Shown piece after piece: positions 25,337 to 34,074 of a stretch of 51,041 nucleotides of DNA (positions within the stretch are counted from its first letter, which is position 1; every line of letters begins with the position of its first letter). Origin of the DNA: Syntrophaceae bacterium UBA6112 (GTDB lineage: Bacteria > Desulfobacterota > Syntrophia > Syntrophales > UBA5619); assembly GCA_002423465.1 (NCBI GenBank), contig DIWG01000065.1, positions 1-51,041 of the forward strand, in the 5' to 3' direction. A program made the position numbers and the translations under genes. Under the pieces are notes generated by a model. The model did no database searches. It had not been told where the DNA came from and worked only from the letters and a program-made list of their open reading frames with translations.

Positions 25337-26641
25337 ATGAAGAACGATTCAACGGGAAAGACTTTGGAAAGTACCAAGGTAATGTCAGCAAAGCGGGCCG
25401 TAACTGCAGGGGTTATCGGCAACACGATGGAGTGGTTCGATTATGGCATCTACGGAACGTTGGCACCGGTTATTTCAGGTGTTTTCTTCCCGAACAAAGA
25501 CGCGTTGCTGGGCTTGCTTTGGACCTTTATCATTTTCGGCGTCGGGTTTGTGATGCGCCCTGTAGGCGCCTTCGTTTTCGGTCACATCGGCGACAAATAT
25601 GGTCGCAAGACGGCCCTGTCCTGGACCATTTTTATGATGGCCTTTGCTACTTTCCTGATTGGCGTCATCCCATCCTATGCGGTGATCGGTGTGGTAGCCC
25701 CGGTTCTTCTCACACTTTGTCGCCTTCTACAGGGATTGTCCACCGGCGGTGAATGGGGTGGATCGGCAGCGTTTATCGTGGAATATGCCTCGAAAGATCG
25801 CCGTGGTTACTATGGTAGTTGGCAACAGGTTAGCGTTATCGGCGGCCTGGCAATTGGAGCAGCTTGCGGACTTCTGCTTTCCTATGGCCTGGCCCCCGAA
25901 GATCTTAATAGCTGGGGATGGCGGCTTCCGTTCCTGGCGGGCATTACATTAGGTTTGGTCGGTTGGTACCTGCGGACCAAGCTGGAAGACACTCCGGCTT
26001 TCCAAGAGGCCGAAAAATCGCATGCCGTGGTAAAGGATCCCATCAAGACTGCAATGAGGAGCAATTCTGCCGGGATTCTGCAGGCTATGGGTATGACGGT
26101 GATCTGGACAGTATCTTTTTATATTTTGCTGACATTCATGCCGTCATACATTAATAAAGTACTGAAACTTCCCCTTCACATATCGCTTGCATCCAATTTC
26201 TTCTCTTATGTCCTTTTGATCATACTCATCCCGGTCATGGGACACCTTTCCGATAAAATCGGCCGCAAACCTCTTCTCCTTGCGTCTTGTCTGGGGTTTG
26301 CGCTTTTCACCTATCCACTTTTCGTTTTCATTAGTGATGGCGGTTTCTGGAAATTGGTAATCGTTCAAATGATCCTGGGAGTTTTTTTAGCGATGTTTTC
26401 CGGTCCCGGTGTCGCGTTCATTGCTGAGATTTTTCCGACAAATGTAAGGGTTTCAACTTTGTCAATCGGTTATAATCTCGTGGTGGCTCTTTTGGGAGGC
26501 ACGGCGCCTTTTATTGCCACCTATCTTGTCGCCAAAACGGGAAATAATTTGTCGCCATCCTACTATGTCGTAGTGGCAGCGGTCATTTCCTTCTTTTCGA
26601 TTTTGTCCATTAAAGAGTCATTTGATAAACCTTTGAAATAG
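25337..26641 (+). CDS. MFS transporter, metabolite:H+ symporter (MHS) family
   Basis: A 434-residue, 12-helix major facilitator resembling ProP/KgtP-type symporters. The family opening 'GNTMEWFDYGIYGTLAPVIS' and the loop 2-3 motif 'GHIGDKYGRKTALS' with loop 8-9 'GHLSDKIGRKPLLL' are clear, as is 'LLQGLSTGGEWGGSAAFIVEYA'. It imports a small acid or zwitterion with protons. Its place 13 bp before an M20 peptidase, with a second one after, suggests it takes up a dipeptide-like or N-acylated amino acid. A ribosome site GAGGAGGG occurs near 25321 for a short upstream start; GGGTATG precedes 25337. Confidence 0.88.
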   Translation: MKNDSTGKTLESTKVMSAKRAVTAGVIGNTMEWFDYGIYGTLAPVISGVFFPNKDALLGLLWTFIIFGVGFVMRPVGAFVFGHIGDKYGRKTALSWTIFMMAFATFLIGVIPSYAVIGVVAPVLLTLCRLLQGLSTGGEWGGSAAFIVEYASKDRRGYYGSWQQVSVIGGLAIGAACGLLLSYGLAPEDLNSWGWRLPFLAGITLGLVGWYLRTKLEDTPAFQEAEKSHAVVKDPIKTAMRSNSAGILQAMGMTVIWTVSFYILLTFMPSYINKVLKLPLHISLASNFFSYVLLIILIPVMGHLSDKIGRKPLLLASCLGFALFTYPLFVFISDGGFWKLVIVQMILGVFLAMFSGPGVAFIAEIFPTNVRVSTLSIGYNLVVALLGGTAPFIATYLVAKTGNNLSPSYYVVVAAVISFFSILSIKESFDKPLK

Positions 26642-26654
26642 GGAGATATGAACG

Positions 26655-27782
26655 GTGAATTTCCTTGAGTATTTGATAGGCCACCAGGCAGAAATGGTGG
26701 ATACATTGCGCACGGTGGTGTCGTACGAGAGCCCGTCAAGGGAGAAAATCCTCTTGGATCGGCTTACCGCTTATCTGGCAGAATTATTTTGCAGCATCGG
26801 TGCCGATGTTAAGATCTTGGAGCAGCCTGAGGCGGGCAATCACCTGCGTGCGTCCTGGGGGGAGGGCAAGGAACAGGCATTGATACTGTGCCATATTGAT
26901 ACCGTATGGCCAATGGGTGAGATTGATAAACGCCCTTTCCGTATTGTGGATGGGAAGGCATACGGGCCAGGCGTTTACGACATGAAAGGTGGACTGGTTC
27001 AGGCCATTTTTGCATTAAAGTCGATTATTGCCATCCAAAAGAAAGTGCCGAGGAAAATCGTTTTTCTATGTACTTCAGATGAAGAAATCGGCAGTCAGAC
27101 ATCCTGTTCGCTAATCGAGGCAGAGGCCCATAACAGCGCTTTTGTGCTGGTGCCGGAACCCGCTGCAAATGGAAAACAAGGCGCCGCCAAGCTCTCCCGC
27201 AACGCGTGGGGTATGTATGACATGAAGATCATTGGACGTTCAGCCCACGCCGGGGGGGATCATAATAAAGGCATCAACGCACTGGAGGAAATGGCCCACC
27301 AGATTCTGAAACTGCAGGCCATGACCGATTATGATATCGGAACGACGGTCAGTGTAGGGGAGGCACAAGGAGGGGCGGGTTATAACGTCATTCCGGGCTT
27401 GGCGACAGCTAAGGTGGATCTCCGGGCGTCCACCAAAAAGGAATTGGCTGCTGCGCACGTTAAAATCATGGGCCTGACCCCGTTTCTGAAAGGCGCTGCT
27501 GTTATCGTTACCGGTGGCATTAACAGACCGCCACTGTTGGCTACAAAAGCGAATACCCTTCTGTATGAAAAAGCGCGGCGATATGCCGAAGAATTGGGTT
27601 TCGAACTGCCGGGTGTCCATGTCGGGGGTGTCAGTGACGGTAATCTGACCTCAGCCATAGGGGTGGCTACATTGGATGGTATTGGCGCCGTCGGCGACGG
27701 TGCACATGCCGTCCACGAGAATGTACTTCTGGAGGCCCTTGCGCCACGGGCCGCTCTCCTGGCCAAGTTGTTGGCTGAATAA
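26655..27782 (+). CDS. M20 family metallopeptidase (carboxypeptidase G2-like)
   Basis: A 375-residue di-zinc M20 peptidase. The metal and catalytic motifs are complete: 'ILCHIDTVWP' (His, Asp), 'GPGVYDMKGGL' (bridging Asp), 'CTSDEEIGSQTS' (catalytic and metal Glu), 'LVPEPAANG' (metal Glu) and the C-terminal 'AVHENV' His. The dimerisation domain holds 'GRSAHAGGDHNKGINALEEM'. GTG at 26655 is used, with GGAG nine bases before it. It likely hydrolyses a dipeptide or N-acyl/folyl-type amide. It is in an operon with the transporter before it and the M20 enzyme after it. Confidence 0.9.
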   Translation: MNFLEYLIGHQAEMVDTLRTVVSYESPSREKILLDRLTAYLAELFCSIGADVKILEQPEAGNHLRASWGEGKEQALILCHIDTVWPMGEIDKRPFRIVDGKAYGPGVYDMKGGLVQAIFALKSIIAIQKKVPRKIVFLCTSDEEIGSQTSCSLIEAEAHNSAFVLVPEPAANGKQGAAKLSRNAWGMYDMKIIGRSAHAGGDHNKGINALEEMAHQILKLQAMTDYDIGTTVSVGEAQGGAGYNVIPGLATAKVDLRASTKKELAAAHVKIMGLTPFLKGAAVIVTGGINRPPLLATKANTLLYEKARRYAEELGFELPGVHVGGVSDGNLTSAIGVATLDGIGAVGDGAHAVHENVLLEALAPRAALLAKLLAE

Positions 27783-27801
27783 CTTAAAGGAGGTTTCAAT
27801 T

Positions 27802-28995
27802 ATGGAGGGAAAAGCGTTGGAGCAATCCATCCTTGCGAACATCTCAAAACAGGAGCTGATTGATTTGACCCGCTGCCTGGTAGCGTTCAAGTCGGAAAAC
27901 CCACCAGCCGACTACGCCGCTATTGCCCAATTTTTGTATCATGAGTATCAAATGGCTGGGTTTGATGTTCAAATTGTGGCAGGTCAGCAGGACAAACCCA
28001 ACGTGTGCGCCCGCTGGAAAGGCAGTGGAGAATCGACCGAGATTCTGCTGCTCAGCGGGCATATGGATGTGGTTCCGCCGGGCGAAGGCTGGCCCCATGA
28101 TCCTTATGCTGCCACGGTTATCGATGATTGTCTTTCCGGCCGAGGAACGGCTGATATGAAAGGGGCTCTTGCCGCGCAACTTTTGGCGGTAAAGGCGCTT
28201 CTCAAAGCTGGGGTACGGCCGAAAGGAGACTTATACTTATTTGCGACCGTGGATGATGAGACTGCCGGGACTATGGGGTTGCGCTATATCGTCCGGGAAG
28301 GATTGGAACGTCTTGGTTGGCCGAAACCCACCTTTCACATTCTTGGGGAAGCCAGCAGTTTAAATCTATGCGTTGCTTTTAAGGGCCGCATGTGGGTCCG
28401 TATCACCCTTCAGGGACGGTCGGCTCATGGAGGAAACCCGCAGGCCGGGATCTCTGCAATTGAAAAAATGATGTTCCTTCTACCGGAATTTCTAAGAATC
28501 GAGCGGATGACCCATCCGCTCATGGGAACGGATACCATCAACATTGGAACGATTCAGGGTGGAGAAAAGACCAATATTGTGCCTGACACTTGCACGGTGA
28601 CGATCGATTATCGTTATGTGGCACCGCAAACCTCTGCCGACATTGAAGCGAAACTGCGGCAAGCCATCGCGCAGATCGCCGCCCGCGATCCTGAAGTTAA
28701 ACTCAAAGAATTCACCGTTTTTGAACGCCGGGAACCAAAGGAATTACCACAGGATAACAAATACTTCCAATCCTTAAAGTCCATTACCGAAGAAGTCATT
28801 GGACGCCCGGTGAATTTCGGCGGCGTACTATCCGCCGGTGACACCTACTGGACGATATCTGCTGGTATTCCCGCGGTCTTTTACGGTCCGGGTGATTTGA
28901 AAGTAGTTCATACCAACAAAGAACGAGTGCCACTCGATGAATTGGATGCCGTGGCGCGGATCTTTGCCCTCTACGCCCTGCGTATGCTTGGTTGA
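27802..28995 (+). CDS. M20 family peptidase (ArgE/DapE type)
   Basis: A 397-residue protein related to acetylornithine deacetylase/succinyl-diaminopimelate desuccinylase. Motifs: 'LLSGHMDVVPPGEGWP', 'GRGTADMKGALAAQ', 'ATVDDETAGTMG' (the first acidic residue is Asp), 'ILGEASSLN', 'GRSAHGGNPQAGISAIEKM' and the metal His in 'GPGDLKVVHTNKE'. The ATG at 27802 has AAAGGAGG eight bases upstream. It removes an acyl group or cleaves a dipeptide amide. It follows the first M20 gene by 19 bp. Substrate unknown; context is amino-acid scavenging. Confidence 0.9.
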   Translation: MEGKALEQSILANISKQELIDLTRCLVAFKSENPPADYAAIAQFLYHEYQMAGFDVQIVAGQQDKPNVCARWKGSGESTEILLLSGHMDVVPPGEGWPHDPYAATVIDDCLSGRGTADMKGALAAQLLAVKALLKAGVRPKGDLYLFATVDDETAGTMGLRYIVREGLERLGWPKPTFHILGEASSLNLCVAFKGRMWVRITLQGRSAHGGNPQAGISAIEKMMFLLPEFLRIERMTHPLMGTDTINIGTIQGGEKTNIVPDTCTVTIDYRYVAPQTSADIEAKLRQAIAQIAARDPEVKLKEFTVFERREPKELPQDNKYFQSLKSITEEVIGRPVNFGGVLSAGDTYWTISAGIPAVFYGPGDLKVVHTNKERVPLDELDAVARIFALYALRMLG

Positions 28996-29018
28996 AAGGA
29001 CACTGCAGCGAACAAGGA

Positions 29019-30227
29019 CTATTTCCGACAATGGGAGGCGTAGATTTTTGCAAGACCTCCCGAAGAGGTTTCACGATAGGAAGAGAGCAACTCCTTGCCG
29101 GTCAGCCACATCACCAAGACAACATCGTCAAACTGGACTTGGTGAACGCCATCGGTATAAAGGGCATAGTTCGCACAGCTCAGCGAGCGGGCGGCCGCAA
29201 AGGCGTTCCGCTCGATGCACGGGATCTGAACCAATCCCGCAACGGGATCGCACGTCAGACCCAGAAAATGCTCCAAACCCATTTCGGCCGCATATTCCAC
29301 ATGGCGCATCGTACCGCCCAGCAATTGTGCCGCGGCGCCCGCCGCCATTGCGGAGGCCGTGCCGATTTCACCCTGACAACCGACCTCCGCGCCGGAGATG
29401 GATGCATTGTGCTTGACAATGTTGCCGATGAGACCTGCGGTGGCAAGAGCGCGCAGGATAACATCATCACAGAGAGCCCATGTTTCCTTCAGGTAGCGCA
29501 GGATAGCCGGCAGTACCCCGCAGGAACCGCATGTCGGTGCGGTAACGACAAGGCCGTTGGCGGCGTTTTCCTCCGCTGCGGCAAGGGCATAGGAGGATAA
29601 AAAACCATCCCGGTGAACGTGCAAATCGGATGTTTGTACTTTTTGATAAAACGAATAGGCCCTTCGCGGCAGGTGTAATTCACCGGGTAAAGTTTCTCGT
29701 GATTGAAGACCCCTTTCAATCGCCTCCTGCATGACCGTCCAAATCTCCCTCAGGTAGTCCCAGATATCCGTCCCTTCGCACTCCTCGACATATTCCCATA
29801 ACGTCTGTTCTGAGGCTTCGCATGCGGATAGAATATGCGACAGGTTGAGCGCCTGATATACCGATTTATCTTCCGATGAACCGTTTTCGTTTTCCAAGGC
29901 GCCGCCCCCGGTACTGTAGACATCCCGGGAGGCCAATGTGCGACCCTCCTGATCCAAGGCTTCGAAACGCATGCCGTTCGGATGGCGTGGTAGATATTGG
30001 TCGGCCAACCAGAGGATTTCAACCGGCATCGGATCGAAAGCTTTTTGCAGGGCGACGTCAATGAGATGCCCCCTGCCGGTCGCCGCCAAACTCCCGAACA
30101 ACGCAACGCGGAATCCCACAGCCTGCGGATAATCCCGTCGAAAATATTCGGCCGCTCTCCTCGGAGCCATGGTGTGGCTGCTGGAAGGCCCGGTGCCGAT
30201 CCGATATAAATTTCGTATGGATTCCAT
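29019..30227 (-). CDS. sdaA: L-serine ammonia-lyase, iron-sulfur dependent
   Basis: A 402-residue single-chain L-serine dehydratase that converts L-serine to pyruvate and ammonia. It has the SDH-beta part ('YRIGTGPSSSHTMAP') and the SDH-alpha part with cluster-binding cysteines in 'TAPTCGSCGVLPA', 'GCQGEIGTASAMAAG' and 'LTCDPVAGLVQIPCIERN'. It is shorter than E. coli SdaA (454) at the linker. AAGGAGG precedes the ATG. It converges on the second M20 gene and is divergent from an Lrp/AsnC regulator. It would drain serine made by the glycine operon at 31 kb, or serine freed from peptides. Confidence 0.92.
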   Translation of the reverse strand: MESIRNLYRIGTGPSSSHTMAPRRAAEYFRRDYPQAVGFRVALFGSLAATGRGHLIDVALQKAFDPMPVEILWLADQYLPRHPNGMRFEALDQEGRTLASRDVYSTGGGALENENGSSEDKSVYQALNLSHILSACEASEQTLWEYVEECEGTDIWDYLREIWTVMQEAIERGLQSRETLPGELHLPRRAYSFYQKVQTSDLHVHRDGFLSSYALAAAEENAANGLVVTAPTCGSCGVLPAILRYLKETWALCDDVILRALATAGLIGNIVKHNASISGAEVGCQGEIGTASAMAAGAAAQLLGGTMRHVEYAAEMGLEHFLGLTCDPVAGLVQIPCIERNAFAAARSLSCANYALYTDGVHQVQFDDVVLVMWLTGKELLSSYRETSSGGLAKIYASHCRK

Positions 30228-30414
30228 TCATCCTCCTTCGTCTGCGTCCGGTCATTCTAATGCCTATCGTTTCGCTCAAAACGGGAGGATTTAACCTGCC
30301 TCCGTTGCCTTTGCCACATATAGAGAGTTCCACTTTTCTATTTTCCGAAAATATGTGCTATACATAATATTATCACAAATTAATTGCAATAATATATAAT
30401 TAATAAAAATATAA

Positions 30415-30444
30415 TTGACATAATTCATAATATATGTTTATAAA
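30415..30444 (+). promoter_or_regulatory. Promoter of the Lrp/AsnC regulator
   Basis: TTGACA (30415-30420) and TATAAA (30439-30444) are 18 bp apart in a strongly AT-rich divergent intergenic region (30228-30463). The start codon is 20 bp further. The many A/T tracts here suit Lrp-type DNA wrapping. Confidence 0.6.
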
Positions 30445-30463
30445 ATGATAGTGAGGTAACGAT

Positions 30464-30907
30464 ATGAAAATTGATGAAACAAATTTAGCCATTATCAAAC
30501 ACCTTCGGGATGGTCGAAAATCGTTCAAGAAGATTGCCAATGACCTGTCTATCACTGAAAACACGGTTCGGGCGCGTATAACTAGATTGGCGGATGAGGG
30601 AATCCTGGATGTTGTGGGACTGGTGGACCCAGAAGCCTTGGGAGGCCATAGTTTAGTTCAAATCGGCATTAAGCTTCGTACGATGGACCTGGTCAAGAAA
30701 GGTGAAGAGTTTAGCAAAATTAAAGGTGTGGTATCGGTATGCGTCGTTACAGGTCGGTTTGATCTGCTTGCTACAGTTTTACTCAACGATCAATTTAACC
30801 TTTTGACTTTCTATACGGATGAGGTCTCAAAAATCAAGAATGTGGAGTCCGTAGAAACCTTTGTTGTTTACAAAAGTTTCAATCTGAAAGTGCCCTATAT
30901 TCTTTAA
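30464..30907 (+). CDS. Lrp/AsnC family transcriptional regulator
   Basis: A 147-residue regulator: an AsnC-type helix-turn-helix (about residues 5-60, 'KSFKKIANDLSITENTVRARITRL') and a C-terminal RAM ligand-binding domain (about 65-147, with 'VTGRFDLLATVLLND'). A GAGG site precedes the ATG. It sits between the serine dehydratase (divergent) and the glycine cleavage operon (same direction, 95 bp on), so it may sense glycine, serine or another amino acid and control both. The ligand is inferred from context. Confidence 0.88.
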   Translation: MKIDETNLAIIKHLRDGRKSFKKIANDLSITENTVRARITRLADEGILDVVGLVDPEALGGHSLVQIGIKLRTMDLVKKGEEFSKIKGVVSVCVVTGRFDLLATVLLNDQFNLLTFYTDEVSKIKNVESVETFVVYKSFNLKVPYIL

Positions 30908-31002
30908 TGTCGTTGATGGATAAGGGGTAGCGGTTTTTAAGATACAGGGCAAGAAGAGGGGAAACCCAGGCGTTGAGATCTAAGATGAAAGAGAAAATGA
31001 TT

Positions 31003-33648
31003 ATGGGCGAACTTTTAAAGACAGTACTGCACGATAGGCATGCTTCCCTGGGTGCAGCAATGGTCGATTTCGGCGGCTGGCATATGCCGCTCCAATACAG
31101 GACCGGAATTGTCGAAGAACATCTCGCGACGCGGAAATCAGCCGGGCTCTTCGATGTCTCCCACATGGGGCGATTCATTGTGCGCGGCGCCGGGTCGCTT
31201 GCCTTCCTGCAGCACACCCTTTCCAACAACGCCGCTGCGCTGGATGCCGGCTTTGCGCAGTACACGATGATCCCCAACATGCAAGGGGGCGCCCTTGACG
31301 ACGCCTATCTCTACCGCTTTACGCCGGATGAATATCTGCTGGTGGTCAATGCCGCCAACCGGGAGGCCGATTGGCGTTATTTTCAGGAGATGTTGACCGG
31401 TTTCCCAGAGACTAAACTGGAAGACGCTTCCGGATCAATGGCGATGATCTCCCTCCAGGGCCCCTCCTCCCGGGCCATTCTCGAAGAGCTGGTCGGTCCC
31501 GGCGGCCTGCCGGAACCCCTCAAGAACGCCCTCTGCACCGCCTCTTTCCAGGGGAAGACGCTTCGGATCGCCCGGACCGGGTACACGGGCGAGCCCCTCG
31601 GTTTTGAATTTTTCCTTGCCGCAGCAGACGCCCCGTGGCTCTGGGACCTCTTCCTGGAGAAGGGGGCCGTCCCGGTGGGGCTCGGGGCGCGGGACACCCT
31701 GAGGCTGGAGGCCGGATTGCCCCTTTTCGGTCATGAACTGGGAAAGGATCCGGATGGAAGTGAGATCCCCGTCTTTGCCTGTCCCCTGGCGCGGTTCGCC
31801 GTGAGCTTGTCGCCGCTGAAGGAGAATTTCATCGGCCGCGAGCGCCTGGCTCTCCAATGGGAGGCCTTGAAGAGGATTCAGGATGAGGATTACAGATCAC
31901 TGGAAGATCTTCCGCGGCGGATCATGCCTTTTGCCCTCCGGGGAAAGGGGATCGCCCGGACGGGATTCCGCGTTTTTCAGGGGGTGAAGGAGATCGGCTT
32001 TGTGACGAGCGGAACGATGGTTCCGTATTGGAAAACCGAGGGCGAGGGGCTTTCAACCCGTTTTACCGGCGAACGGGAAATGCGGGCCATCGGTTTGATG
32101 CTGATCGACAGTCGCCTGAAGAAGGACGATCCGGTGGAGATCGAGATCCGGGGAAACCGGGTCGATGCGGTGGTGGTCCCCTGGCACCTGCGCTCCGATG
32201 CCCCGCCTTATGCCATGCCGATTTTGCCGCGTCCCACGGAGGTCTCGGGAAAAGCGATTTCCGGCGCCGGTCGGGAAAAGGCCTTTGACCTGCTTGCGAA
32301 GGCGGTGCGGAACACTCTCTGGCGCCAAACCGAGTGCATCAACCTCATCCCCTCCGAACAGTCCGTCTCGCCGATGGTGCGGCGGCTGACCGCCATGGAT
32401 CCCGCCTGTCGCTATGCAGAGCACCGCGCCATCCGCTCCTATTATGATGCGGATGTTTTCTATTATCAGGGAACGGACTTTATCGAGAGCGTTGAGATCC
32501 TTCTGAAGGAGGAGATGATCCGCTACCTGGGCGGCCGGAAGGTCGAGCCCCGGGTGATCAGCGGTCAGATGGCCAATGCCGTGGTCTTCAGCGCCCTGGT
32601 CGATTATCTGAACCGCGGCGACCGGAAGAAGGAACCCCGGCGGATCGGCACGGTCCTGAACAACCATCTGATCCGGGGCGGCCACCTGAGCGCGCAGCCG
32701 ATGGGCGCCCTCCACAATTTCGTCCGGATCGACCCGCGGACGGAGAAGCCCGCGGTCGTGAACTTCCCGGTCCTGCCGGAGAACCCCTACAGGATCGACG
32801 TGGAAGCGACCCGCCGGGTCATCGACGAACACCGGCCGGAACTGATCATCTTCGGCAAGAGCATGGTTCTCCACCGTGAACCCGTCCGGGAGATCCGGGA
32901 CTTCCTCCGGGAGCAGAAGATCGAATCCGTCGTCCTCTACGACATGGCCCACGTCCTCGGGCTGGTCGGACCCTATTTCCAGGAGCCGTTCATCGAAGGG
33001 GCGGACCTGGTCACCGGCTCCACCCACAAGACCTTCTTCGGCCCGCAGCGGGGCATCGTGGCCGGAAACTGGCGGGAAGAGGAAAAACAGTACGCCCTCT
33101 GGGAGTCTGTGGAGAACCGGACCTTTCCGGGGAGCGTCAGCAACCACCACTTGGGAACTCTTTTGGGATTGCTGATGGCCGCTTATGAGATGAACTGTTT
33201 TCGGGAAACCTACCAACAGGCGGTGATCCGGAATGCAAAGGCCTTTGCGGGGGCGCTCCATGATGTGGGACTGCGGGTGGCCGGCGATCCGGCGATCTCC
33301 TTTACGGAGACCCATCAGGTCATCGTCGAGGTGGAATACGCCAAGGCGGTGGAGGCGGCCCGCCGGCTCGAGGAGAACAACATCATCTGCAACTACCAGG
33401 CGGCGCCGGACGAAGAGGGGTTCACCGCGGCCGGCGCGCTCCGGCTGGGGGTGCAGGAGATGACGCGCTTCGGCATGGGGCCGGAGGATTTCCGGACGCT
33501 GGCCCAGTACATCCGCGACGTCGTGGTGGACGGCCGGTCGGTCCGGGAAGAGGTGGCGGCCTTCCGGAAGCGTTTTCTTGCAATGCGCTATTGCTTTGCG
33601 GAAGATATGTTCAGTGACCTGATGGAAAAGCTGCATCGGCTGATATAG
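31003..33648 (+). CDS. Fusion of glycine cleavage T protein (GcvT) and a divergent serine hydroxymethyltransferase
   Basis: About 881 residues. Residues 1-400 are a full GcvT: 'MVDFGGWHMPLQY', 'GLFDVSHMG', catalytic Asp near residue 99 in GGALDD, 'VGLGARDTLRLEAGLPLFGHEL' and 'FIGRERL'. Residues about 430-881 form a PLP enzyme of the SHMT family: 'ECINLIPSEQSVSPMV', 'LYDMAHVLGLVGP' and Schiff-base Lys676 in 'TGSTHKTFFGPQRG'. Canonical SHMT motifs are altered elsewhere ('YYGGCE' region reads 'FYYQGTDFIE'; 'HSGSQAN' reads 'ISGQMAN'). The T protein makes methylene-THF; the SHMT part would join it to glycine to give serine. Start chosen by GcvT alignment; ATG 30985 or TTG 30973 are possible. First gene of the gcv operon. 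Confidence 0.9.
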   Translation: MGELLKTVLHDRHASLGAAMVDFGGWHMPLQYRTGIVEEHLATRKSAGLFDVSHMGRFIVRGAGSLAFLQHTLSNNAAALDAGFAQYTMIPNMQGGALDDAYLYRFTPDEYLLVVNAANREADWRYFQEMLTGFPETKLEDASGSMAMISLQGPSSRAILEELVGPGGLPEPLKNALCTASFQGKTLRIARTGYTGEPLGFEFFLAAADAPWLWDLFLEKGAVPVGLGARDTLRLEAGLPLFGHELGKDPDGSEIPVFACPLARFAVSLSPLKENFIGRERLALQWEALKRIQDEDYRSLEDLPRRIMPFALRGKGIARTGFRVFQGVKEIGFVTSGTMVPYWKTEGEGLSTRFTGEREMRAIGLMLIDSRLKKDDPVEIEIRGNRVDAVVVPWHLRSDAPPYAMPILPRPTEVSGKAISGAGREKAFDLLAKAVRNTLWRQTECINLIPSEQSVSPMVRRLTAMDPACRYAEHRAIRSYYDADVFYYQGTDFIESVEILLKEEMIRYLGGRKVEPRVISGQMANAVVFSALVDYLNRGDRKKEPRRIGTVLNNHLIRGGHLSAQPMGALHNFVRIDPRTEKPAVVNFPVLPENPYRIDVEATRRVIDEHRPELIIFGKSMVLHREPVREIRDFLREQKIESVVLYDMAHVLGLVGPYFQEPFIEGADLVTGSTHKTFFGPQRGIVAGNWREEEKQYALWESVENRTFPGSVSNHHLGTLLGLLMAAYEMNCFRETYQQAVIRNAKAFAGALHDVGLRVAGDPAISFTETHQVIVEVEYAKAVEAARRLEENNIICNYQAAPDEEGFTAAGALRLGVQEMTRFGMGPEDFRTLAQYIRDVVVDGRSVREEVAAFRKRFLAMRYCFAEDMFSDLMEKLHRLI

Positions 33649-33669
33649 AGATTATTTGATGGAGGAACG

Positions 33670-34074
33670 ATGAAGAAAATCGAGGAAATCGTATTGCCGG
33701 AGGAGCTCCGTTACAGCGCCGATCATGAATGGGTCGGGCAGGAAGGCGATCGCGCGCGCGTGGGGATTACCGATTACGCCCAGGACCAGCTCGGAGATAT
33801 CGTTTACGTGGAGCTGCCGACCGTCGGAAAACACATCGCGCAGGGGGCGGTCTTTGCCACGGTGGAATCGGTGAAATCGGTCTCCGAATGCTTCATGCCG
33901 CTTTCGGGAGAAATCACTGCCGTGAACGGCCCGCTGAGCGACGATCCGGTCCTGCTGAATCAGAGCCCTTACGGCGAGGGGTGGATGGTCCTGGTAAAGC
34001 CGGACGATCCCGCGGCCGTATCAAAGCTCCTGACGGCGGAGGCCTACCGCGCCCGTTTGAAAGGGGACGCGTAG
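33670..34074 (+). CDS. gcvH: Glycine cleavage system H protein
   Basis: A 134-residue lipoyl carrier. The lipoylated lysine is Lys69 in VESVKSVSE; 'HEWV', 'GITDYAQDQLGDIVYVELP' and 'GEGWMVLVKP' are family marks. It shuttles the aminomethyl group between the P, T and L proteins. GGAGG precedes the ATG. The next gene starts one base after its stop. Confidence 0.95.
   Translation: MKKIEEIVLPEELRYSADHEWVGQEGDRARVGITDYAQDQLGDIVYVELPTVGKHIAQGAVFATVESVKSVSECFMPLSGEITAVNGPLSDDPVLLNQSPYGEGWMVLVKPDDPAAVSKLLTAEAYRARLKGDA

Noticed and set aside
30908..31002. Possible glycine riboswitch before the gcv operon
   Set aside because: The 95-base gap is too short for the usual tandem aptamers and I see none of the conserved glycine aptamer core.
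32053..33636. 527-codon open frame opposite the GcvT-SHMT gene
   Set aside because: It mirrors a GC-rich coding sequence, is rich in Arg, His, Asp and Val as antisense shadows are, and has no recognisable domain.
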